Assembly: GCA_963797085.1 (NCBI GenBank)
Contig: CAWCOA010000023.1
Location: 62,001 to 126,000, forward strand
From: JASJBU01 sp963797085
GTDB lineage: Bacteria > Pseudomonadota > Gammaproteobacteria > Chromatiales > Chromatiaceae
DNA length: 64,000 bases
Direction of reading: 5' to 3'
The first letter of the stretch is position 1. Each line of letters begins with the position of its first letter. This document shows, piece after piece, positions 1 to 8,003 of this stretch. Made by a program: the position numbers and the translations under genes. The notes below the pieces were generated by a model. The model ran no database searches and was not told where the DNA came from. It saw nothing but the letters and a program-made list of their open reading frames with translations.

Positions 1-370
1 CGTTGAGGGCAAATTTTTTCCTGCCCTGCCAGCGTCCCCCGTCAGTCAGATTGACGACCAGGGATTTCTTCAGATAGTTGCGGGTGAAGCTGCCCTTCAC
101 CGCTACCCTGCCGGGTGTCTTGCGGCCACCCTGGACGATGGCCAGGGGAAAGGAAGACCGGTCATTGGGTTCCTTGCGGAACAGCACCTCTGCATCCAGT
201 TCATCCATGTGCAGATTCAGCTCTTGAATGACCAACGGCCGCAGCGGGGCTTCCCCACCGGTAAATGCGGCCGGGGGAACCAGCAGGGTCTGCGTTGGCC
301 CGGCTGACGACGAGGTTGCGCTAGCTGCGCAGAGCACCAGAACGAAACTAAGCCACATCAGGTAACGCAT
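1..370 (-). CDS. CotH-like secreted protein, C-terminus beyond window
   Basis: Translation of the minus strand from the ATG at 370 gives a cleavable signal peptide (MRYLMWLSFVLVLCAASA) followed by a region with the CotH-family pattern: a VAVKGSFTRNYLKKSL segment, then WQGRKKFALN, which resembles the early strands of CotH kinase-like proteins. The gene runs off the left edge, so the catalytic part cannot be seen. It starts three bases after the stop of the barrel gene, and the whole block to 7535 is closely packed, so it is probably the last visible gene of the polysaccharide operon. The CotH call rests on a short stretch and is moderate only; an unrelated secreted carbohydrate-associated protein is the alternative. 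Confidence 0.5.
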   Translation of the reverse strand, partial: MRYLMWLSFVLVLCAASATSSSAGPTQTLLVPPAAFTGGEAPLRPLVIQELNLHMDELDAEVLFRKEPNDRSSFPLAIVQGGRKTPGRVAVKGSFTRNYLKKSLVVNLTDGGRWQGRKKFALN

Positions 371-373
371 TTT

Positions 374-1193
374 TCAATCCCAGAATCTAGAGAATTCCAA
401 CCGCAGGGTAGTATCCTGACCCGTGCTGCGGCCCCAGACAGCCTGCTCCAGAGCCAGACCCAGACGGGTGTTGCGCGTCAGCTTTCGGCTGAACCTGGCC
501 CCGACACTGAGCTTGTCGTAATCGATCGTCTTGCGGCTGTTAAAGAGATCGTCAGCGCCGGCATCGCCTCCGCTGATGGAATAATGTCCGCTGAGCCAGG
601 TCTTGAACCGCCACTGGCTGCTCAGTCTGCGCCGCCAGTTCAGTTCGCCCCACAGCTCGTTGCCGGCCCTTTCCGCCCAGAGAGTCGCACCCAGCCCCCA
701 GCCCCAGATTCCCTTGTTGATAACGGTGAAGGGCTTGTCGTAGGGATCGTCTCGATAGCTGCGGAACAGCCCCGCCTCGACACCAAACAGGCCGATGCCC
801 GGCTTGCGCCTGTCCTCCCGGTCCCCATTGATAGGGATGATCATCGCCAGTTCCCAGGTATAGCCATTGCGGAAGGGGTTGACCCTGCCCCGCATGCCGA
901 GTTTCAGATCCGGGATACCCGTAGAACTCTCAGTTCCGCACTTGTCGAGTTCCAAGGAGGTCGCGGCAAACAGGGTGCGGTAATAAGAGTAGCCATACTC
1001 ATAGTGCAGGGTGGCGCTCCAGTCGCGGCGGCTGCAGTCGTCCTGCTGCAGATCCCGCTGATCGTCCCAATAGCTGTCCGCCTGGGACAGGGAGAGACTG
1101 CCGTAAAGCGGTCTGTTCGCCCTCGGACAGCATCCAGTCACCGGCCTGCAACCGCCAGGGCAGGAGCAGACCCATGAGCAGTAACCTGCGCAT
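374..1193 (-). pseudogene. Outer-membrane beta-barrel protein of EPS locus, one frameshift
   Basis: An ATG at 1193 opens a signal peptide (MRRLLLMGLLLPWRLQAG) in one frame. The rest of the protein, with alternating aromatic strands and a terminal Phe-Trp-Asp, lies in a second frame ending at 374. The two frames meet near 1105-1118, where one base must be lost or gained to join SEGEQ to YGSLSLSQADSYWD. The body contains a YEYGYSYYRTLF segment and many amphipathic strands typical of a small porin-like barrel of about 270 residues. In the operon it would be the natural outer-membrane exit for the polysaccharide, by analogy with barrels in other synthase-dependent systems. The exact family is not recognised. 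The break may be a sequencing indel. Confidence 0.6.
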
Positions 1194-1195
1194 CC

Positions 1196-2192
1196 TCACG
1201 GGCAACGCCCGGACCAGCGGCAGGCCAGGACCTGCTCGGCGGGTTTGTTTTGCGGTGAGAAGCCGTTGTCCTGGGCGCCACCGGCAGCCGGATCACTGTA
1301 CCAGGCCCACAGCAGCGCCCCTTCCAGCCAGTTCGCCGAGAGCGCCTCGAACCACAGGTCCAGCACCTCGGCCTGCACCGACAGATCGACCTCCCGCTCA
1401 TCCTCCGCCAGATCCTGCCAGGCCCAGGGGCGCCGTGTCGCCCGGCTGCGGGAAGCGATTCCCACCTCCGCCACCCATAGGGGCACTGGCAGACCGCGGG
1501 CACTTTCGTGCAGCCTTTCCCGGGTAGCGCGGATATGCCTTTCAGCCTCCCCCGGGTTCTCCCCTAGAATCGGATAAAGAGTCACCCCTGCAAGATCCAG
1601 ATGCTCCCAGAAGGGAAATTCCCGCAAGCCCTCGATGCCATGGGCCGCATAGCTCAGACGACCGGGAAAGATTGAGCGCAGACGCTGGATCAGACCCAAC
1701 CAATGAGACTGATGCACAGACTGCTTCAGCTCAGTGCCGATCACCAGCATCTCGACCTCCTCCTGCCTGGCCAGCTGGGCCAGCTCCTCCAGATGAACAG
1801 CGTAGTTTGCAAACCAGGTATACCAGTCGCTCGGGGCTATCTCACCGGCCCAGCTCCCGTCTACCAGAATCTGCGGTTTCAGTACGACCCGCATCTGCAG
1901 CGCCTTGGCCTATGCGGATGACCCGGCGCAGTCCTTGCTGGCTGACACCGGCTGCAGGCTGCATGCTCCAGTGAGTCGGTGGACGGCTGTTCCAGGAACG
2001 GCACCAGGGCCAGGGTGTTGGCACCGAGTTCACGCAGGCGGCGAACGATTCCCCGGTCGCTTCCTGCTCAAACGATACCGTTTCAGTTCTGCAGCAGATT
2101 GGCCCCCAGCATTCTGTCGCTGCGGCTGCAGGCAGAGAGCAATAGCAGGACCAGGGCAGCACCGAACAGGACATTTACCAGCGCCGTCCTCA
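1196..2192 (-). pseudogene. GH113-like TIM-barrel glycosidase lipoprotein, several frameshifts
   Basis: The ATG at 2192 starts a lipoprotein signal (ALVLLLLSACS, lipobox Cys). The frame then meets two TGA codons near 2080 and 2065, recovers with a GANTLALVPF segment, shifts again near 1905, and continues as a long intact frame to 1196. That last part carries VEMLVIGTEL, FPGRLSYAAH, WEHLDLAGVTLYP and PLWVAEVGIAS, the conserved strands and acidic residues of the GH113/GH-A type barrel; the Glu of IGTEL and the Glu of VAEVG are the likely catalytic pair. Such enzymes trim or release polysaccharide in EPS loci. The start overlaps the end of the membrane protein gene by 3 bases. Multiple indels in one kilobase make either a decaying gene or poor local sequence possible. 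Confidence 0.65.
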
Positions 2193-3695
2193 TCGCCGCA
2201 GCCCATCCTGACGATAGACGCGCCAGTCGTCCCCAGGATAGGCCAGATGATAGCCCGGCATGCCATCGGCAAACAGATCGGGGTACTGCTGGGTGATCCC
2301 GTCCAGATAGGCCCGCCGCTGAGCTGGATTACTGACCAGGATCTGCGCCACGCCCGGGTCGGCTTGCTGCAGCGCCAGTTTGAATTCCGGCATATAGGAC
2401 AGCAGCAGGCCTTTGGTGTCACCGCGGGCGGCAATGATGCGATAACCTGCACGCTCATCCAGCAAAGTTGGTAGACGATTGACGGCCAGAAAGTCTCCCA
2501 CGCGACGCTCTGCCGGGTAATTCATTGCGCTGTCCTGCCCGGTGACAGCCTCGCGCCATTGCAGCATGTCCGCGGAGGGATACCAGAAAAGCAGGCAGCC
2601 GCCGCTTAGATCACCTAACAGGAGGAATCCCGCCGCCAGCATTTTTTGCCGTTGGCTTGCGCGGGGCAACAGCAGCAGGCCGACCATGCAACCGGCGTTG
2701 AGCAGAAACAGCATCTCCACCAGGTGTTCGATAAAGGAACTGCTGCTGGCCACCCCGACGGCCAGCACCGGGACCAGAAAAAACACCAGCTCACCGCGTC
2801 GCAGCCGCTGTGAACGCCATACCACCACGGCCTGCCAGATCATTGCCGGAAAACTGGCGACTGCCAGCAGCAAGGCGGCCAAGGTCGGCAGCAACCAGGC
2901 GCCGCCAAAACCGAGCAGCCAGTCACTCTCCCCGCTGTGCAGGCGTGCCCCCAGAAAAGAGGAGTCAAGGGCGGTGATGAAGGTCCGTGCAGCGCCGTGA
3001 AAGATCCAGTTGAGATAGAACCATGAGGCAATCGCCAGCGCCACCGGCAGACTGATAACAAAGAACACACTGAGGGGGGACTCGCGCAGCATGCTCGGCG
3101 GCGCCACCATCGGGATCAGAGGGAAAAAGGCCACGACCAGAAAGAAGGCCCTTTCATCGACGAAAAAGTAACCGGCCAAGGCGCTGGCCAGCATGATGAT
3201 GGCGCGGGAGTCCCTCTGCAGCAGGGTGCGCAGCACGGCAAAACAGAACAGATAGTACATCAGCAGGCTCAAGGCCATTTCGCTGCCGTTGGTGACCGCC
3301 CAGAGAAACAACGGATTCGCCGCGGCCAGAAAAATCAGCAGGGTGCGGGACTGCGGGCCGTAGCGCTTCAGGCGCAGATGGTAATTCCAGATCGCCAGCA
3401 GCAGGCCGCCGCACAACACGGAAAGCAGATAGGGAGCGGCCGGTGTCGCCAACCCGGGTAGATAATAAAAAGGCGAGAGCAGATAGATCGGCACATGGGG
3501 ATGCATCAGACCGATATATTCCAGATGCACCTCGCTGGCATCCAGCACCGAAAGCAGCTTGGTCCAGCGCAACAGGGCGGAATCGTTCAGGTATTGATGG
3601 CCGAGAATCCACAAGGCAAGCCCCCCCAGCAGCAGGGTCGGGGTCAGGAATGACCAGAGGCTGGCAGGACTAATCTTGCGCGGACTTGAGATCAT
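2190..3695 (-). CDS. Polytopic membrane protein of EPS locus
   Basis: A 501-residue protein with about ten hydrophobic segments, beginning near residue 15 (LWSFLTPTLLLGGLALWILG) and ending near residue 370, followed by a soluble tail of about 120 residues. Layout and composition (aromatic-rich helices, charged loops such as VDERAFF) resemble GT39/PMT-like or ArnT-like membrane glycosyltransferases, but no diagnostic motif could be confirmed. The first codons overlap the end of the upstream glycosyltransferase gene by 26 bases, implying translational coupling. A role in modifying or moving a lipid-linked sugar, or in assisting the synthase, is an inference from position only. Confidence 0.7.
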   Translation of the reverse strand: MISSPRKISPASLWSFLTPTLLLGGLALWILGHQYLNDSALLRWTKLLSVLDASEVHLEYIGLMHPHVPIYLLSPFYYLPGLATPAAPYLLSVLCGGLLLAIWNYHLRLKRYGPQSRTLLIFLAAANPLFLWAVTNGSEMALSLLMYYLFCFAVLRTLLQRDSRAIIMLASALAGYFFVDERAFFLVVAFFPLIPMVAPPSMLRESPLSVFFVISLPVALAIASWFYLNWIFHGAARTFITALDSSFLGARLHSGESDWLLGFGGAWLLPTLAALLLAVASFPAMIWQAVVVWRSQRLRRGELVFFLVPVLAVGVASSSSFIEHLVEMLFLLNAGCMVGLLLLPRASQRQKMLAAGFLLLGDLSGGCLLFWYPSADMLQWREAVTGQDSAMNYPAERRVGDFLAVNRLPTLLDERAGYRIIAARGDTKGLLLSYMPEFKLALQQADPGVAQILVSNPAQRRAYLDGITQQYPDLFADGMPGYHLAYPGDDWRVYRQDGLRR

Positions 3696-5538
3696 GGTGT
3701 TCGAAGCTACTCAGACCGTGCCGGGTCTTCTCCCAATAGAAGGGCTTGTTAATCAGCTGCCAGAGGGCCTTGTAGGCAGCGATGGACATCAGGGCCCAAT
3801 AAAAGGGCACCGTGATTGCGTAGGGTATCAGCCGGTAGTAGCGGCGCTTGAAGGCCCCCAGGGCCGAGACATAGATGAAAAAGCCATTGCCGAAAAGCAG
3901 ATTGAACAGGCTGATATAGAGCAATGCCGGCGGAAAGATCACATCCAGCGCCTGGGTCTGGGTGATCAGCCAGAGCAGATACATACCGAACAGCCAGGGG
4001 GTCAGCAGGGCATTGATCACCGTACCCCCGATGAAAAACTGAAAGCCCCAGAAACCGGTCCGGCCCACCGAGCGGTAGAAGGCGGCGGGTCGGCGCATGT
4101 GTACCAGATAGGTCTGCATATAGCCCTTGATCCAGCGTGAACGCTGACGGATCCAGTTGCCGGTCTGGTTGTTGGCCTCCTCGAAGGTGGTGGAGTTGAC
4201 TACCCCGACCCGGTAGCCAAGCTGGGTGATGCGCACCCCGAGATCGGCGTCCTCGGTGACATTGAAGGGGTCCCAGGCATCCACCTCGCGCAGCACGTCC
4301 ATCTGGAAATGGTTGGAGGTTCCACCCAGCGGGATCGGCACCCGCAAGGCCTCGAGAGCCGGCAGATAAAAATCGAACCAGAGCGAGTACTCCAGGGTGA
4401 ACAGGCGGGTCAGCCAGTTCTCGTCCTTATTGAAATAGTTGAGGCGCGCCTGAATGCAGGCTGTATTGTCGGGAGAGTTGCGGAAGGCCGCTACCACCCG
4501 CTTCAACTGATCCGCTTCCGGCTTGTCCTCCGCATCATAGATGGTCACCAGCTCACCCCGGGCGAAGTTCAGGGCATAGTTGCAGGCCTTGGGTTTGGTC
4601 TTCGGCAGGGAATCCGGCACGCGAATGATCTCGAACATGCTTTCCAGCCCCAGGGCCTTGGCCGATGCCAGGGTCTCTTCATCATCCTCTTCGAGGATCA
4701 ACTTGATATCGAGTTTGGACAGGGGATAGTCCATCTGGCGCAGTGCGCTGCTGAGGATCGGCAGGGTATCCGGCTCCCGATACATCGGCACCAGGATGGT
4801 GTAGACGGGCAGATCTGCATCATCGAGTTCCGCCACCATCTGCTCGCTGACCTTGATGTCGATCTTGCGGTCGCCACCGACCCAGACCAGGACCACCCGC
4901 AGGCCGAAATTGATGATCAAAAACAGACTGACGAAGATGTTGAGGCCGATCAGGGTGGCAATCGGCCAGAGCGCCAGGCAGAGCAACAGCAGATAACCCA
5001 CCAGACTCATCCCGGCCAGCTGCGGGAAGGTAAATACCAGCCGTGCAGACTGCTCGGGCATGCGTTCGGCCAGTTCGTTCACCGCCTGCTCACTGAGATA
5101 GTCATCCTGGTTGTCCTGCAGCAACCAGATAATGTCGAATTTCGAGGTCACGACAAAGTCGACCGATTCCCCCCAGCGCTCCCGGGCGAAGGCCTCGACC
5201 TGCGGCCCCGGATCCGCGGTGGCCAGCAGCATGCGCCCCCGCTCCTGCTTCCAGGGCAAGACCAACAGCTCCATATAGCTGGGGATATCGTCACGCAGAA
5301 TCAGCTCCCGCGCGGGCCGCTGGTCCAGTAGATTGACGAACGGGCGGCCATAATGGGCAGCCAGCGCGGTATAGAAGTCCAACGCCTTGATCCAGCCCTT
5401 GGCCAGCACGATATCCCCGAGTCGCGAACCCCAGTGCTGCTGCAGGGTCAGCGCCTCCTGCAACTGCTCCGGGCTGAGCAGTCCCTGTTCCAGCAGGATC
5501 TCACCAAGCTGCCTGCCGCTGTGGAACGCTGCAGTCAA
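3670..5538 (-). CDS. MshEN-domain family 2 glycosyltransferase (XagB-like)
   Basis: This is an inner-membrane processive-type GT2 with an N-terminal MshEN domain. Residues about 9-32 and 38-61 carry two copies of the RLGxxLxxxG...L..AL pattern that in MshE binds cyclic di-GMP. After two membrane helices (about 175-225), the GT-A core shows the first Asp loop, DAED, TED (VTEDADLG) and QRSRW (the QxxRW motif of synthases), followed by more helices. I chose the TTG at 5538, two bases after the bcsB-like stop; the reading frame extends upstream only into that gene. The architecture recalls XagB-type transferases. Pairing with a BcsB-like periplasmic subunit suggests a c-di-GMP-activated exopolysaccharide synthase that lacks PilZ. 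The polymer is unknown. Confidence 0.85.
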   Translation of the reverse strand: MTAAFHSGRQLGEILLEQGLLSPEQLQEALTLQQHWGSRLGDIVLAKGWIKALDFYTALAAHYGRPFVNLLDQRPARELILRDDIPSYMELLVLPWKQERGRMLLATADPGPQVEAFARERWGESVDFVVTSKFDIIWLLQDNQDDYLSEQAVNELAERMPEQSARLVFTFPQLAGMSLVGYLLLLCLALWPIATLIGLNIFVSLFLIINFGLRVVLVWVGGDRKIDIKVSEQMVAELDDADLPVYTILVPMYREPDTLPILSSALRQMDYPLSKLDIKLILEEDDEETLASAKALGLESMFEIIRVPDSLPKTKPKACNYALNFARGELVTIYDAEDKPEADQLKRVVAAFRNSPDNTACIQARLNYFNKDENWLTRLFTLEYSLWFDFYLPALEALRVPIPLGGTSNHFQMDVLREVDAWDPFNVTEDADLGVRITQLGYRVGVVNSTTFEEANNQTGNWIRQRSRWIKGYMQTYLVHMRRPAAFYRSVGRTGFWGFQFFIGGTVINALLTPWLFGMYLLWLITQTQALDVIFPPALLYISLFNLLFGNGFFIYVSALGAFKRRYYRLIPYAITVPFYWALMSIAAYKALWQLINKPFYWEKTRHGLSSFEHHDLKSAQD

Positions 5539-5540
5539 GG

Positions 5541-7535
5541 TTACGCGTCCTGCTGCAGTTTTCTGTGCTCGCGGGCCTTGCTGTAGAGGTGAACCAGCAG
5601 CAATGTCAGCAATAACCAGCCCAGGGCGAGCAGCCAGAAGCGATAGCGGCCAAGGTGGTCGAACCATTGCTGATGATCCGGGTAGTCGATGTGACTGATC
5701 TCCCGATGCGCGGGATTGAGGCTCAGCAGCACACCCTGGTCATCGCTGAACGCCACCGCGTTGTTCTCCAGTAGGATCGGCCGGTGAGTGGGGGCCGGTG
5801 AACCCTCCCTGGCGAGGATCCACAGGCCATGACTGTTGGCTGTCTGAACCAGTTGGGAAACTGTCACATGCGGCAGCCGGTCCACATCCAGCTGGGTTTC
5901 ACCCTGTGCATTGCGCACCTGGATGCGCCCCTGATCAAAACGCACGCCGGCAGCGGTCACGCCCAGCTCGGCATTACCCAGGACAATAAATGGACCAGGA
6001 GGATTCAGCGCTGCATCTGGGGCATAGAAATGGATGCGCCCAGCCTCCAGGGGATAGTCGTTGTAGTTGAAGAGGTTGGCCAAAAAACTCAGCATCGCCG
6101 CGCTGTCCGTCCTGTCCGGTCTTGGCACATAAAGGTCGACGCCCTGGGCGAACCAGGCATGCAGATCACGAAATTCCCGCGGGATATCGAGCTGTTTCGA
6201 CATCACCAGATAGCTGTTAGAGGTGAGCTGAACCGGGTAGGCCGGCGGTTCGCTCTGGCAGTCACCGCTGATCAGGTTGCGCTGCACAGTAAGCTGTAGA
6301 TCGTTGTGCCCCGGCTTATAGTCATGCGCAGAGAGAAAAATCGTCTTGTGATTGGGCAGGCCGTCATCCGGCAGGGTTGCAACCTGCTGCAGTGCTCCAT
6401 TGAGAAAAACCTCCAGCAGCAACGGCGTATCACTGTCGCTGGGACTGGAGATCATCTCCAGATGCAACACCTCGGGACGCAGGTCTCCGGCCACCACCGA
6501 CGGCGAGAGGGGCAGATGCCAACTGCTGCTGCGACTGACATAACGGGGCGACAGATCCAACCCCAGGCGCTGCAGCGAGACTGCCAGCTTGCCGTCGATC
6601 TCCAGCCTGCCGCCCGGCGTGTCGCTGACCAGCGCATCGTATGAGCCGCCAAGCACCAATTGTCGCCAGGCCGGCGCAAACAGTTCCGCCGGCAAGCTGC
6701 TGAAGGGCTCGGAGAAGACCACCAGCTGGCGGTCCGGCAGTGGCAGCAGGTAGGCATCTTTTCCCTGCGGCAGTGTGATGGATTCGACACCGAAGGCTTC
6801 CCGCAGCTCCTGGCTGGCCAGATAACGCTCCTGGATGACGTGCTGCAGTGCCGCTGCTGGGGCGATGATCAACTCCCCCAGCTCCGGCAGCTGTAGAAAA
6901 TCGACTTGCTTGCCATCCTCCTGGAGGCGGCGGGCCAGCAGCAGGGCATTGGCAAAGGCCGTCTCGCTGAGCTGCGCCGGGAGTGAGATGCCAACCCGTT
7001 TCGGCAGCAGCTCCCAGGCCTCCCGCAGGCTCTGCGCGCGCTGCTTGAGGGGCATGCGCAAGCCGCTCTGGGGCTGCAGATGCAGGTAGTTGATCTTCAG
7101 CCGATCATTTAGACACCGATCCCCATTCATCAGCAGGGAGGCCTTCACGGCAACGTTCAGGAATGGATAGCGCTGGATCTCGGCCTGACTCAGACTGACC
7201 ACCAGGCGACCCCGCGAGGCATCACGTCCCAGGTGTCTGGCGACCTTCGGGGCGCCATTGACGTCGACCCGCAGCATGGAGCGCGCATCCAGTTGCGGGG
7301 AACTCTGGTAGTCGATGATCAGCTCCCCGGCGCCGGCGACCGTCGTGCGCGGCACTGGAAAGTGGAAAATCTGTTCATGGTTCGATTGCAGGCCTTCAAA
7401 GGTGTAGCCACTCTTAAAGCCCAGTTCCGCAAGCGATGTAGAGGCAAGATCCGCTTCCGGCATGGCTGGCGCATCGCCAGCTGCGGCAATTCCAAAAGCG
7501 GTCATCAGCAGCAAAAGTATTATTATTTTCTTCAC
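5541..7535 (-). CDS. BcsB-like periplasmic synthase subunit
   Basis: A protein of about 664 residues with an N-terminal signal (VKKIIILLLLMTAFGIAAAG), a long beta-rich periplasmic region and one C-terminal membrane helix (WLLALGWLLLTLLLVHLY). This is the layout of BcsB, the carbohydrate-binding partner of cellulose synthase. LRVDVNG, NDRLKINYLHL and LLEVFLNG strands fit the repeated jelly-roll/flavodoxin-like modules. I placed the start at GTG 7535 because AAGGAAG lies five bases upstream; the longer ATG at 7562 would precede the signal peptide by nine residues. It is the first gene of the operon and lies directly before the MshEN glycosyltransferase, so the two probably form the membrane synthase. 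Confidence 0.8.
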   Translation of the reverse strand: MKKIIILLLLMTAFGIAAAGDAPAMPEADLASTSLAELGFKSGYTFEGLQSNHEQIFHFPVPRTTVAGAGELIIDYQSSPQLDARSMLRVDVNGAPKVARHLGRDASRGRLVVSLSQAEIQRYPFLNVAVKASLLMNGDRCLNDRLKINYLHLQPQSGLRMPLKQRAQSLREAWELLPKRVGISLPAQLSETAFANALLLARRLQEDGKQVDFLQLPELGELIIAPAAALQHVIQERYLASQELREAFGVESITLPQGKDAYLLPLPDRQLVVFSEPFSSLPAELFAPAWRQLVLGGSYDALVSDTPGGRLEIDGKLAVSLQRLGLDLSPRYVSRSSSWHLPLSPSVVAGDLRPEVLHLEMISSPSDSDTPLLLEVFLNGALQQVATLPDDGLPNHKTIFLSAHDYKPGHNDLQLTVQRNLISGDCQSEPPAYPVQLTSNSYLVMSKQLDIPREFRDLHAWFAQGVDLYVPRPDRTDSAAMLSFLANLFNYNDYPLEAGRIHFYAPDAALNPPGPFIVLGNAELGVTAAGVRFDQGRIQVRNAQGETQLDVDRLPHVTVSQLVQTANSHGLWILAREGSPAPTHRPILLENNAVAFSDDQGVLLSLNPAHREISHIDYPDHQQWFDHLGRYRFWLLALGWLLLTLLLVHLYSKAREHRKLQQDA

Positions 7536-8003
7536 AGGATCTTCCTTTCGAGTTCCCCGCAATGCTGCAACATGCAGAGAGATATATGGCCATCAACGGC
7601 TCAAACGAATCCCTGTAAACAACTTCCGAGGGTACAGCGAAATATTTATTTAAACAGGACCCTGCTCCATCCGGGGCTTTGGCGCCCGATGATAAGCGTT
7701 TCCGGCGCCCACTATACAATAGAGAGATTCCGCCAGCCGCTCCTGTTTGTAAAACTTAGTAACGTGTCAAAGCAATCAACCGTCCATTGACGACCGCTCA
7801 TGGCCAGACAATGCGCTATCCGGTGACTCCTGCCGGATAAGCCTTGCACATATTTAGGGGGGCGAAACTATAGCCATCTGGGTGAATTTCAGTGTGCGGG
7901 AGAAGCGCTGTCATTCGCAGGCGCTGGCAGCGAATGCCTCAGCAGATTGGGAGGGTGGCCGGCAGCACACCAGGGATAGATCTTTGCAGACGATCTGTTT
8001 TGG
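7536..8003. other. Intergenic region upstream of EPS operon
   Basis: No gene is supported here; short frames lack ribosome sites and family features. It must hold the promoter of the minus-strand EPS operon and the 3' end of the upstream PAS-GGDEF-EAL transcript. A 7-bp inverted repeat (CATTCGC at 7912-7918 with GCGAATG at 7930-7936) could be part of a 3' hairpin. No c-di-GMP riboswitch consensus was found. Confidence 0.4.

Noticed and set aside
4309..5331. 340-codon plus-strand frame inside the glycosyltransferase gene
   Set aside because: His/Gln/Asp-rich composition is typical of an antisense reading of a real gene; the GT2 motifs are on the minus strand.
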